Assembly: GCF_026627425.1 (NCBI RefSeq)
Contig: NZ_JAPNLH010000003.1
Coordinates: 208,357-272,356, forward strand
Direction of reading: 5' to 3'
DNA: 64,000 nucleotides
DNA from: Arthrobacter endolithicus
Lineage (GTDB): Bacteria > Actinomycetota > Actinomycetes > Actinomycetales > Micrococcaceae
The notes under the pieces are model-generated. The model searched no databases. It was not told the DNA's origin and saw only the letters and a program-made list of their open reading frames with translations. Position 1 is the stretch's first letter. Each line of letters begins with the position of its first letter. This document shows positions 15,195 to 23,582 of this stretch, in pieces. A program made the position numbers and the translations under genes.

Positions 15195-15842
15195 ATGAGT
15201 GCAACACAGGGTTCCCAGCCTCCACGGCAGCACAAGCCCAAGCTGTTTGCCCCTGCGGATTTCGAGCCTTTTGCCGGCGGACCGGACCCGGCCAGGGTCT
15301 CGGAGGCAGCTCACCTGGCCGCGCAGGCGCTCGTAAGCCGCGGGCGGGAAAGCGACGATCCCGCGGTCACAAAGCGGCTGGTCAAACTCGCGGACAGGCA
15401 AGGCCTCGAGGCGATCGCGGAACTGTGGGCGCAGAGTCCGGCCCGTTCACTGCCCGGGGCTCTGTGGCGGCTCTACGCCCTCCGGGCCTCTATGCAACAG
15501 GACCCGGAGCGTATTTCGGTCTATTTCCGGGCCGGCCAGGACACGGCACAGGTGTCCCGGGCGGTGGCCGGGGTTGCCGAACCGCCCGGCGCTGATGAGC
15601 TGAAGACCATGGCTGATGCCATCTTGTCCGGGGCGTTCGACGGCGAATTTGACGTTGCGCTGGAACGCTCGGCGGCCTTCTGCCGGGTGGTGGCGCTGGG
15701 CCAGTCCCGCATTGCGGATGAGCGCGAACACGCCGACGGCGCCCACGCTGACCGGCTGACCCGCAATGCCGGCCAGCTGATCCGAACTGCCGAGGACCTG
15801 GAACAGGCAGCCGGCTCTTGGCGCCGTGGCGAATTGGATTAG
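15195..15842 (+). CDS. Conserved hypothetical protein
   Basis: I recognise no functional domain in this 215-residue soluble, mostly helical protein. After a Pro/Gln-rich start (GSQPPRQHKPKLFAPADFEPF) it contains an alanine-rich helical body (EAAHLAAQALVSRG, ALWRLYALRASMQQ), then AGVAEPPGADELKTMADAILSGAF and a C-terminal region with AFCRVVALGQSRIADEREH. Similar proteins in Arthrobacter relatives are sometimes mislabelled as an RNA polymerase subunit; nothing here supports that. The start is set by a leaderless -10 box. It is separate from the following phosphate genes. Confidence 0.75.
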   Translation: MSATQGSQPPRQHKPKLFAPADFEPFAGGPDPARVSEAAHLAAQALVSRGRESDDPAVTKRLVKLADRQGLEAIAELWAQSPARSLPGALWRLYALRASMQQDPERISVYFRAGQDTAQVSRAVAGVAEPPGADELKTMADAILSGAFDGEFDVALERSAAFCRVVALGQSRIADEREHADGAHADRLTRNAGQLIRTAEDLEQAAGSWRRGELD

Positions 15843-15892
15843 CAGCACCGGAGCGTTCGGAGCGTCCTGTTGACACAGCTTCGATGAAGTAG

Positions 15893-15999
15893 AACACTGA
15901 AGGAGGTGCCGGACTGCGGAACCCCCGGGCTCCATCTTTTAGCCGCCTAGAGCGGCCTAACGCCGAGAGGCGCTCCCAGTCCGGCACCACCTTTGTGTT
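15893..15999 (+). ncRNA. Candidate structured RNA of unknown class
   Basis: AAGGAGGTGCCGGACTG (15900-15916) pairs with CAGTCCGGCACCACCTT (15977-15993) with one mismatch, extended outward by AACAC (15893-15897) with GTGTT (15995-15999). Inside the closing helix are GCCGC-CTAGA-GCGGC (15942-15956), CGCC-GAGA-GGCG (15961-15972) with a GNRA tetraloop, and a weaker GGA/TCC element around CCCCCGGG. The GNRA loop exists only in the plus-strand transcript, so I assign plus. The 5' strand contains a perfect Shine-Dalgarno AAGGAGGTG that would be hidden by the pairing. It lies about 100 bases before the DUF47-pit operon. It could be a leader element, a small RNA or a palindromic mobile remnant. Confidence 0.45.
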
Positions 16000-16102
16000 T
16001 CAACTGTGTGTCAACGCGCTCCCGCCAGCGAAGTAAAGTTAGGTCGTTGCCACAGCCCATCCGGCCGTAGCAACCGTCGGCTCGATCCGGGAGGGACCTA
16101 TC

Positions 16103-16720
16103 GTGAAGCTGCGCCTGTTCCCGCAGGAAAAAACAGGGCTGCGAATTTTGGCCGGGATGGCACAGGAGATTGTCCGCAGCGTCCAAACGCTCTCGGAGTT
16201 GCTGGGAGCTCCAGCGAGCGACTTTGCGCCATTGACCGAGCAGATGCGCCAACACGAGGCTGCGTCAAGTGACCTCTTGGTGTCCCTCTTGACGCATATG
16301 CGGACCAGCTTCATCAATCCGCTGCCCCGGGAAGACCTGTTTGCGCTGGCCCGTTTCCTCAATGAGGCCAATGAAAAGCTCACGGGCGCGGCGGAGCTGA
16401 TCTCGCTGAATAAGCTGGAGCGTATTCCCGCCCGGGCCTCCGAGCAGCTGGAGGTGATTGCCCGGCAGGCCGAGCTCACCGCCGAGGCAATGCGCCGGAT
16501 GGACAATCTGGAGGAACTGGAGGACTACTGGATTCAGGTCCTGCGGCTGGCCCGGCGTGCCGAGCACACGCACCGCGTTTTCGTCAGCGAGCTGCTCCGC
16601 GATTACAAGGCTGCAGCCTACATCCGGTACCGCGATGTGGCCGACCAGCTGGTCAACGTCACCAAGGACATGCGCCAGGTAGCCACCGCGGTAGGCAGCA
16701 TCATCGTCAAGGAATCCTAG
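16103..16720 (+). CDS. DUF47 (PhoU-like) accessory protein of the Pit phosphate transporter
   Basis: This 205-residue all-helical protein belongs to the DUF47/PhoU-like family, which is usually encoded next to Pit transporters and thought to modulate them. It begins KLRLFPQEKTGLRILAGMAQ, has the mid-protein FINPLPREDLFALARFLNEANEKL motif and ends in long helices. GGGAGGGA precedes the GTG start by about six bases. Its stop is followed after one base by the pit start, so the two form one operon. Confidence 0.9.
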   Translation: MKLRLFPQEKTGLRILAGMAQEIVRSVQTLSELLGAPASDFAPLTEQMRQHEAASSDLLVSLLTHMRTSFINPLPREDLFALARFLNEANEKLTGAAELISLNKLERIPARASEQLEVIARQAELTAEAMRRMDNLEELEDYWIQVLRLARRAEHTHRVFVSELLRDYKAAAYIRYRDVADQLVNVTKDMRQVATAVGSIIVKES

Positions 16721-16721
16721 C

Positions 16722-17732
16722 TTGATCACAGCATTCCTGCTGGCAGTGCTGATCCTTGCCGCCGTTTTCGCCTTCCTGAACGGCTTTCGCGACGTTTCCT
16801 CCGCCGTCGCCGTCGCCGTCCGCACTCGGTCGCTGACGCCGAGCATCGCCGTCGTACTGGCGGCCTTTTTCAATCTCATCGGAGCGCTGCTCAGCGGCGG
16901 CTTCGCCGTTGCGCTTGGCGGCCGGCTCTTTCGTGTCCCGCCCGGCAGCGCGGGCCTGGGACTTCTGCTGGCGGGGCTGGCCGCGGCGGGCGTGTGGGGA
17001 ATCTACCAGTGGCGCCGCGGCTACCCCTCGTCTTCCACGCACGCGCTGATCGGCGGCCTCGGTGGCGCCTCCGTCGCCTCGGTCATGGTAGGACGGGAGC
17101 CGTTGCAGGGGCTGGATGTCACGGTACTGATGCTGGTGGTCCTGCCGCTGCTGCTCTCCCCCGTGATTGCCTTCGCCCTGTCGTTTCTGCTGGTCTATCC
17201 GGCCGTCTGGGCGTCGCGGCACAGCCAACCAAGCTTCGTCAACAAACGTGTCCGGCGGGTGCAGGCTGTCGCGACTGCCGCCGTCGCCTTCGGTCATGGC
17301 CTGCAGGACGGGCAACGGACGACGACGGTCCTGCTGTTTGCGCTGGCGGCCGCCGGGCTGGGTGGGTCAGGCACCGTTCCTATGTGGGTGCTGGCATTTT
17401 CCGCCGTCCTGCTCGCCGCCGGCACGCTGGCCGGGGGCTGGCGAATTTCGCATACTCTGGGCAGCAGGCTGGCGCGGATCGATCCGATGCGTGGCCTGGT
17501 GGCCCAGCTGGTCAGCGCCGTCCTGCTTTTTGTCGGTGCGATCGGTTTTCACCTGCCGTTATCCACCACCCACACCGTGACGTCGGCGATCATTGGGGCG
17601 GGCCTGAACCAGCGGTTCTCGGTGACCAACGGCCGGCTCTGGCTGCGGATTCTCACCGCGTGGGTGGCCACTCCGCTCGCCGCGGCGGGACTGGGTGGGA
17701 TCTTTTACCTCGCCATCTCCGCGCTGCTCTAG
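16722..17732 (+). CDS. pit: Pit-family inorganic phosphate transporter
   Basis: This 336-residue membrane protein is a low-affinity metal-phosphate/proton symporter of the PiT family. The duplicated signature is visible as FAFLNGFRDVSSAVAVAVRTR near the N-terminus and AFGHGLQDGQRTTTVL in the second half. STTHTVTSAIIGAG also matches the family. The start is TTG, one base after the stop of the DUF47 gene. The Pit signature asparagine of the second repeat is replaced by histidine (GHGLQD). The 3' end faces pstB with only ten bases between stops. Confidence 0.92.
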   Translation: MITAFLLAVLILAAVFAFLNGFRDVSSAVAVAVRTRSLTPSIAVVLAAFFNLIGALLSGGFAVALGGRLFRVPPGSAGLGLLLAGLAAAGVWGIYQWRRGYPSSSTHALIGGLGGASVASVMVGREPLQGLDVTVLMLVVLPLLLSPVIAFALSFLLVYPAVWASRHSQPSFVNKRVRRVQAVATAAVAFGHGLQDGQRTTTVLLFALAAAGLGGSGTVPMWVLAFSAVLLAAGTLAGGWRISHTLGSRLARIDPMRGLVAQLVSAVLLFVGAIGFHLPLSTTHTVTSAIIGAGLNQRFSVTNGRLWLRILTAWVATPLAAAGLGGIFYLAISALL

Positions 17733-17742
17733 ACCCACGGAC

Positions 17743-18540
17743 CTACCCGAAGCGGCCTGAAACGTAATCTTCAGTGGATTTCTGCGCGGGGTTATTGAAG
17801 ATGGTGGTGGTCTGGGCGTATTCGATCAGCTTCCCCGGTTTCCCCGATCCGGCAATATTGAAGAACGCGGTCATGTCCGAAACACGGGCGGCCTGCTGCA
17901 TGTTGTGGGTCACAATCACCACCGTGTAACTGTCCTTGAGCTCGTTGATCAAGTCCTCCACCGCCAACGTGGAGATCGGATCCAGCGCCGAACAGGGCTC
18001 ATCCATCAGCAGCACCTGCGGCTCCACAGCAATGGCCCGGGCAATGCACAGACGCTGCTGCTGGCCGCCGGAGAGCCCCTGGCCTGGCTTATCCAACCGG
18101 TCCTTGACCTCATTCCACAGGTTCGCGCCGCGCAGCGACCTTTCCACCAGCTCGTCGGCTGCGGAGCGGGAAATGCGCCGGTTATTAAGCCGGACCCCCG
18201 CCAGCACGTTCTCCTTGATGGACATGGTGGGGAACGGGTTGGGCCGTTGAAAAACCATCCCGATCTGCCGGCGCACCGTCACCGGGTCAACCCCCGCGCC
18301 GTACAGGTCGTCCCCATCCACCAACACCTCGCCGGTAACATGGGCCCCCGGCAGTACCTCATGCATCCGGTTCAGCGTGCGCAGCAGGGTGGACTTCCCG
18401 CAGCCTGAAGGCCCGATAAAGGCCGTCACCGATCTCGGGGCAATGTCGATGCTGACATCATGGACGGCCAGGAACTCGCCGTAGTAGACATTGAGGTCTT
18501 TGACACTGATGCTCTTGGCAACACCGTTGCTCTTGGACAT
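17743..18540 (-). CDS. pstB: Phosphate ABC transporter ATP-binding protein PstB
   Basis: This 265-residue ATPase powers the high-affinity phosphate importer. Walker A is [12 protein letters not shown] near residue 43, the PstB-specific [17 protein letters not shown] follows, then the LSGGQQQRL signature and Walker [14 protein letters not shown]. It is the last gene of pstS-pstC-pstA-pstB. No phoU follows, unlike in many bacteria; the DUF47 protein nearby is not a PhoU orthologue. Its 3' end converges on pit with ten bases between. Confidence 0.97.
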   Translation of the reverse strand: MSKSNGVAKSISVKDLNVYYGEFLAVHDVSIDIAPRSVTAFIGPSGCGKSTLLRTLNRMHEVLPGAHVTGEVLVDGDDLYGAGVDPVTVRRQIGMVFQRPNPFPTMSIKENVLAGVRLNNRRISRSAADELVERSLRGANLWNEVKDRLDKPGQGLSGGQQQRLCIARAIAVEPQVLLMDEPCSALDPISTLAVEDLINELKDSYTVVIVTHNMQQAARVSDMTAFFNIAGSGKPGKLIEYAQTTTIFNNPAQKSTEDYVSGRFG

Positions 18541-18550
18541 GTGTTTCCTT

Positions 18551-19651
18551 CTAACGGGAGGTCTTGGGGGCGAAAATCATGGCGATGATTCGGGCAACCA
18601 GGTTCAGTACAATCACCAGCAGCACCAGCAGCAGCGCCGCGCCCCAGGCCTGGCTGTTGGACAGATCGATGTTCTGACCGGGGAACTTATAGCCGGTATA
18701 CGCCATCACCGGCAGCGTCTGCATGGGGCCGGAGAGCGGGTTCGCGTTGAACGAATCGGTGAAGCTGGCCGCCATGAAAATCGGGGCGGTCTCACCGATC
18801 ACGCGGGCAATAGCCAGCGTGACGCCGGTCGCGATCCCGGCGATCGCCGTCGGAATAACAATGCGCACAATGGTGACGTACTTGGTCACTCCGAGCGCGT
18901 AGGACGCCTCGCGCAGATCGGCGGGAACCAGACGGAGCATCTCCTCGCAGGATCGCACCACAGTCGGGATCATTAGGACCGAAAGGGCGACGGCGGCGGA
19001 AAGGCCGCTGAACGCTTTAGGTCCGAGCAGCAAGGTGAACAGCGAAAATGCGAAGAGACCGGCGACGATGGATGGGATGCCCGTCATGACATCGACAAGG
19101 AAATTGACCGTGCGCCGGAGCCAGAATGCGGGCTGGGCATATTCCACCAGGTAGATCGCCGTCAACAGGCCAATCGGCACCGAGAACAGTGTGGCCAATC
19201 CGGTGATCTGCAGTGTTCCAACGATCGCCTGCAGCGCCCCCGAGGACGAGACCAGCTCCAGGGTGTCCGGATTGATTCGGGCCGCTCCCCCGGAGGTGCT
19301 GATGAACTCCCAATTCAGGATGCCCAGGCCCTTGCTGACGACCGTCCAGAGCGTGGAGATCAGCGGCGCCAGTGCCAGCAGGAACGCCACCGTCACCAGT
19401 GAACGGATTAAACGGTCCAGCGCCTTGCGCCGGTTCTCCTTCACACGGGAAAGTAAGTAAATCGCGGGTAAATAGAACACACAAGTGAGCGCCAGCAGGG
19501 CAAACCAGTTGAAGCCGGTCAGCCCTTGGACCGCTGCGGCAAGGATAAAGGCGCCGATCAGGGTGTAGAGACCGGCCCGCTTGGGTAACTGCCGCGTCGT
19601 CAGGCGGTTCCGTACGGCGGGATGCCGGAATGCTTCGGTTGCAGCGGTCAT
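18551..19651 (-). CDS. pstA: Phosphate ABC transporter permease PstA
   Basis: This 366-residue permease has an extended N-terminal region with two to three hydrophobic segments. The six-helix BPD domain follows, with the PstA features [17 protein letters not shown] and the loop [20 protein letters not shown]. It pairs with PstC to form the membrane channel of the phosphate importer. Its ATG overlaps the pstC stop by four bases, and pstB starts ten bases after its stop. Confidence 0.96.
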   Translation of the reverse strand: MTAATEAFRHPAVRNRLTTRQLPKRAGLYTLIGAFILAAAVQGLTGFNWFALLALTCVFYLPAIYLLSRVKENRRKALDRLIRSLVTVAFLLALAPLISTLWTVVSKGLGILNWEFISTSGGAARINPDTLELVSSSGALQAIVGTLQITGLATLFSVPIGLLTAIYLVEYAQPAFWLRRTVNFLVDVMTGIPSIVAGLFAFSLFTLLLGPKAFSGLSAAVALSVLMIPTVVRSCEEMLRLVPADLREASYALGVTKYVTIVRIVIPTAIAGIATGVTLAIARVIGETAPIFMAASFTDSFNANPLSGPMQTLPVMAYTGYKFPGQNIDLSNSQAWGAALLLVLLVIVLNLVARIIAMIFAPKTSR

Positions 19652-20718
19652 GACGTCGATACTTTCTCTTTGCGCCAGAACACTTTCTTCCTGCCAGTAC
19701 CGGCATTCACGATCAGCCGGGCCACCATGTTCACGGCCAGTGAGATCACGAACAGCACCAGCCCGGTGCCAATCAGCGCGTCCCGCTGCATTCCGGTGGC
19801 GATCGGGAAGTTCAGCGCAATATTGGACGCGATGGTCTGCGAGTTTTCACCCTCAGTGATGATCCGAAAGGACGCGATAATGGCAGGCGAGATGATCATC
19901 GCGACGGCCATGGTTTCACCCAGCGCCCTTCCCAGGCCCAGCAGGATGGCACTGACCATACCTGAGCGGGCATAGGGGAATACGCACAGCTGGATCATTT
20001 CCCAGCGGGTGGAGCCCAACGCCAGCGCGGCCTCCTCGTGCAGTTTGGGAGTCTGCAGAAATATTTCGCGGCAGATGGCGGTGATGATCGGCAAAACCAT
20101 CACCGCCAGGACCACAGCGCCGGTCAGAATGCTGGAGCCTGTGGAGGTGACCTTACCGCTGAAGAGCGGAATCCAGCCCAGATAGGCATTGAGCCATTCC
20201 TGCAGCGGCAGCAGGAATGGCCGCATTACCAAAATGCCCCAGAGTCCGTAGACCACTGACGGTACTGCGGCGAGCAGATCAATGATGTAACCGAGGAAAC
20301 TGGCCATCCGGCGTGGGCTGTAATGCGAGATAAAGAGCGCAATGCCGATTGCCACCGGAGTGGCCATCAACAGCGCGATCACCGAGGCCCACACGGTCCC
20401 GAAGGCCAGCGGAGAAACATACGCCCAGAAGCTGGCGAAGCCTCCGGTGACCCCGGACTTGAGCTCCGGATTGGTGCTCCAGCTCGCCGTGATCGCTGGC
20501 AGTGCCCGGATGATCAGGAACAGCGCCACCCCGGCCAGAATCACCATGATCGACACGGCCGCCGAGGTGCTCAGGAATTTGAACACCCGATCCGCCGGCC
20601 TGGTCCTGGCTGCTGCGTTCGGTTTGCCCGATCGTGGCTTTCCCTGCGTTGGCTTACCCGGCGTTGGCCTACCCGGCACGGCCGGGTCCTTGGACTCTGC
20701 GATTAGTGAGCTGCTCAC
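19648..20718 (-). CDS. pstC: Phosphate ABC transporter permease PstC
   Basis: This 356-residue permease partner of PstA carries a Pro/Gly/Lys-rich cytoplasmic N-terminus with repeated GKPT-type units (residues 15-35), then hydrophobic segments. The PstC motifs IIDLLAAVPSVVYGLWG and the loop LHEEAALALGSTRWEMIQ are present. It begins two bases after the pstS stop. The N-terminal repeats are encoded by a visible GGCGTTGGCCTACC-type tandem region near 20650-20680. Confidence 0.96.
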   Translation of the reverse strand: MSSSLIAESKDPAVPGRPTPGKPTQGKPRSGKPNAAARTRPADRVFKFLSTSAAVSIMVILAGVALFLIIRALPAITASWSTNPELKSGVTGGFASFWAYVSPLAFGTVWASVIALLMATPVAIGIALFISHYSPRRMASFLGYIIDLLAAVPSVVYGLWGILVMRPFLLPLQEWLNAYLGWIPLFSGKVTSTGSSILTGAVVLAVMVLPIITAICREIFLQTPKLHEEAALALGSTRWEMIQLCVFPYARSGMVSAILLGLGRALGETMAVAMIISPAIIASFRIITEGENSQTIASNIALNFPIATGMQRDALIGTGLVLFVISLAVNMVARLIVNAGTGRKKVFWRKEKVSTS

Positions 20719-20720
20719 AT

Positions 20721-21848
20721 CTAGGAAACCGTCTTCAGTGTCGCCCGGATTTTGTCAGCTAGCTCGATCGGCAGCGGCGCGGAGCCGGCGTTCTTCGCTG
20801 CGATCTTCTGCCCCTGATCGCTGACAACGTAGTTGATGTAAGCCGTGGCGAGCTTGGCCTGCGCCGCATCCTTGAACTTGGTGCAGAGGATGTCGTATGA
20901 GATCAGCGGAATCGGGTAGGCATCCCCGCTGGTGAGCTTGGTGTAGTCAATGTCCTGACCCAGATCGCCGGCCACTGTGCTCTTAGCCGGCGTCACCGCC
21001 GTCGCAATTGCCTTGGTGACGCCGTCCTGGCTGAAGGAAACATATTTGTCCCCCGCCTTGATGGCTGCAGCCGGGAGGTCACCGATGGCGCTGTGGTCCG
21101 CGTAGCCGATGGTTCCATCGCCGGCCTTGACCGTATTGACCACGCCCGAGCCGCCCTGCTGGGCCGAGGAACCGGCAACCGGCCACTTGTTGCTGACCGG
21201 CGCGGTCCAGACGTCAGGAGCAACCTGGTGAAGATAGTTGCTGAAGTTCTGCGTAGTGCCGGAGCCGTCCGATCGTGTCACCGTGGTGATGGCCGTCGAA
21301 GGCAGCGTTACTCCGGGATTGTCGGCCATGATGGCGGCATCGTCCCAGGTCTTGACCTGCTGGCTGAAGATCTTCGCCAGGGTATTGGCCGAAAGCTGAA
21401 GCTTGTCCACGCCCTTGAGGTGGAAGACGATCGCCACCCCGTCCAAATAGACCGGAAGATTCACCGCTCCGCCGGTGCCGCAGACGGCCTGGGCCTTGGT
21501 GGCCTGATCCGCCGAGAGATAGGCGTCGGAACCGGCAAAATCATACGAGCCGGCGGTGAAGTTGGTGACACCGCCGCCGGATCCCTGCGATTTGTCGTAG
21601 TTGACAGTCACCTTCGGGGTCTGTGCCTTGAATCCCGCGCTCCAGGCTGCCTGGGCGTTGGCCTGCGCGCTGGAACCGCCGGCGGTGATCGTACCGGCGA
21701 GAGCGCTGTAATCCGCCGCGGCCGATGCCGACCCGGATCCGCCGGCGGAGGACGTGCCGGCAGCGCTGGAATTGCCGCCACAGGCTGTCAGTGCAAGGGC
21801 GCCGGCCGTCAATACTGCCGCAGCCTGCCCAAAGCGAAAAGCCTTCAC
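20721..21848 (-). CDS. pstS: Phosphate ABC transporter substrate-binding lipoprotein PstS
   Basis: This 375-residue protein binds phosphate outside the membrane. The signal peptide ends in the lipobox LALTAC, so Cys about 22 is lipidated. A Ser/Gly/Ala-rich linker follows, then the binding protein with GGSSAQANAQAAW and RSDGSGTTQNFSNYL, which carry phosphate-contacting loops. I chose the GTG at 21848 (AAGGGG nine bases upstream); the frame remains open to 21902. It heads the pst operon and has a Pho box about 110 bases upstream. Confidence 0.95.
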   Translation of the reverse strand: MKAFRFGQAAAVLTAGALALTACGGNSSAAGTSSAGGSGSASAAADYSALAGTITAGGSSAQANAQAAWSAGFKAQTPKVTVNYDKSQGSGGGVTNFTAGSYDFAGSDAYLSADQATKAQAVCGTGGAVNLPVYLDGVAIVFHLKGVDKLQLSANTLAKIFSQQVKTWDDAAIMADNPGVTLPSTAITTVTRSDGSGTTQNFSNYLHQVAPDVWTAPVSNKWPVAGSSAQQGGSGVVNTVKAGDGTIGYADHSAIGDLPAAAIKAGDKYVSFSQDGVTKAIATAVTPAKSTVAGDLGQDIDYTKLTSGDAYPIPLISYDILCTKFKDAAQAKLATAYINYVVSDQGQKIAAKNAGSAPLPIELADKIRATLKTVS

Positions 21849-21956
21849 TAAATTTTGCCCCTTCCAGGGAATCGCAGATCGGCTCCATAGTCCAGGAGCC
21901 ACTGGTGTGCCTTACCGCTGCTTACGCTATGCAGCCCAGGTAACGGGACGGTCCGG

Positions 21957-21978
21957 GGCACATGAACGGCCGGTGAAC
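21957..21978 (-). promoter_or_regulatory. Pho box (PhoP-binding direct repeat) upstream of pstS
   Basis: On the minus strand GTTCACCGGCC (21978-21968) is followed immediately by GTTCATGTGCC (21967-21957): two 11-base units that both begin GTTCA. This is the arrangement known for actinobacterial PhoP sites in Streptomyces. It predicts induction of pstSCAB under phosphate limitation. Confidence 0.75.
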
Positions 21979-22043
21979 AGTTCAGGACCTTCCGTGGACG
22001 TTGCCGACGGCCGGCCACATCGGCCCGTGTCGGTGGGCGCCGC

Positions 22044-22049
22044 TACGCT
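22044..22049 (+). promoter_or_regulatory. -10 box (TACGCT) of radA, leaderless
   Basis: TACGCT, six bases (GGTTTG) and the ATG at 22056 predict that the radA mRNA begins at its start codon. Confidence 0.6.
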
Positions 22050-22055
22050 GGTTTG

Positions 22056-23489
22056 ATGGCAACGAAATCCCTCCGCACCGGGCGGACACCCTCGCAAGGC
22101 TACAAATGCTCCGAATGCGGCTGGTCCACGGTCAAGTGGGTGGGCCGCTGCGCAGAGTGCCAGGCCTGGGGAACCGTGGAGGAATCCGGCGTCAGCGTCG
22201 GCAGAACGACGGCGGCAACAGCCGTCGTCGTTCCGGCGCTGAAGATTGCAGATGTGGACGCCTCGACGGCTGCATACCTGCCTACCGGCGTTCCTGAACT
22301 GGACAGGGTGCTCGGCGGAGGTATGGTTCCCGGTGCCGTGATCCTGCTGGCCGGTGAGCCGGGCGTCGGAAAATCCACCCTGCTGTTGGACGTGGCGGCG
22401 AAGTTTGCGCGCAATGAGGATCGGGTGGAGGTCCGTGATGTGCTCTATGTCACCGGTGAAGAATCGGCGGCGCAGGTCAAGCTGCGTGCCAACAGGATCG
22501 GCGCTGTTGCCGACACGTTGTATCTGAGCGCGGAAACCGATCTGGGCGCTACCTTGGGCCAGGTGGAGGCGCTAATGCCGAAATTGCTGATTGTCGATTC
22601 CGTGCAGACGCTCAGCAGCGCCGCCGTGGACGGCAGCGCAGGCGGCGTCTCGCAGGTGCGGGAGGTTGCCGCTTCCCTCATTGCCGCGGCGAAGCGGCTT
22701 AACATGACGACCCTCCTGGTCGGCCATGTCACGAAGGACGGCTCCATCGCCGGTCCGCGCCTGCTGGAGCATCTGGTGGATGTGGTCTGCCAGTTCGACG
22801 GCGAGCGCCACTCCCGGCTCCGGTTGGTCCGCGCAATCAAAAACCGTTACGGTCCCACGGACGAGGTTGGCTGTTTTGACCTCACCGAACACGGCATTAT
22901 TGGCCTCGCCGACCCCAGCGGGTTGTTCGTGTCCCGGACCAAGGATCCTGTTTCCGGTACGTGCATCACCGTCACACTGGAGGGCCGGCGTCCTTTGCTG
23001 GCCGAAGTGCAGTCCCTGCTGGCGGCCAGTTCCACCTCGCAGCCCCGCCGTTCCGCCACTGGTCTTGATTCGTCCCGGGTTTCCATGCTGCTTGCCGTGC
23101 TCCAGCAGCGCGGCGGTGCCGATCTGACCGGCGAGGACAGCTACGTCGCCACCGTGGGCGGGGTGAAGCTGACCGAACCGGCCATGGACCTGGCGATTGT
23201 GCTCGCAGTGGCCTCGGCCAAGGCCAAGGTCGCCATTCCCAACCGGCTCATCGCGTTCGGCGAGGTGGGACTGGCGGGCGAGGTCCGCCCGGTCCCGGGT
23301 ATCAGCCAGCGTATTCACGAGGCTCACCGCCTCGGTTTCACGCACGCCATCGTGCCCGCCAGCCCGAAGGGTGCCGGGACAGTACCCAAAGGATTCTCGG
23401 TCCGGGAGGTCCATCATCTGGCCGAAGCAATGCACCTGCTCTTCCGCGACGCCGCCAAGGAGCGTCCGGCGCAACCGTTGCCGGAATGA
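22056..23489 (+). CDS. radA: DNA repair protein RadA (branch-migration helicase)
   Basis: This 477-residue protein processes recombination intermediates. It has the N-terminal four-cysteine zinc finger YKCSECGWSTVKWVGRCAEC, Walker A GEPGVGKSTLLL near residue 95, the RadA-specific KNRYG motif and the C-terminal Lon-like domain with DLTGEDSYVATVGGV. A TTG directly before the ATG is less likely because the leaderless -10 box fits the ATG. It lies upstream of disA in the same direction, an order conserved in actinobacteria. Confidence 0.96.
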   Translation: MATKSLRTGRTPSQGYKCSECGWSTVKWVGRCAECQAWGTVEESGVSVGRTTAATAVVVPALKIADVDASTAAYLPTGVPELDRVLGGGMVPGAVILLAGEPGVGKSTLLLDVAAKFARNEDRVEVRDVLYVTGEESAAQVKLRANRIGAVADTLYLSAETDLGATLGQVEALMPKLLIVDSVQTLSSAAVDGSAGGVSQVREVAASLIAAAKRLNMTTLLVGHVTKDGSIAGPRLLEHLVDVVCQFDGERHSRLRLVRAIKNRYGPTDEVGCFDLTEHGIIGLADPSGLFVSRTKDPVSGTCITVTLEGRRPLLAEVQSLLAASSTSQPRRSATGLDSSRVSMLLAVLQQRGGADLTGEDSYVATVGGVKLTEPAMDLAIVLAVASAKAKVAIPNRLIAFGEVGLAGEVRPVPGISQRIHEAHRLGFTHAIVPASPKGAGTVPKGFSVREVHHLAEAMHLLFRDAAKERPAQPLPE

Positions 23490-23582
23490 CCAGCCGCTGT
23501 GATCCGAAGCGCCGAATTCTACTATTATTGGCGTAGTGACTAACGCGGACGTACCCGCGCGCACCGTGGAAGGAAAAAGGCG

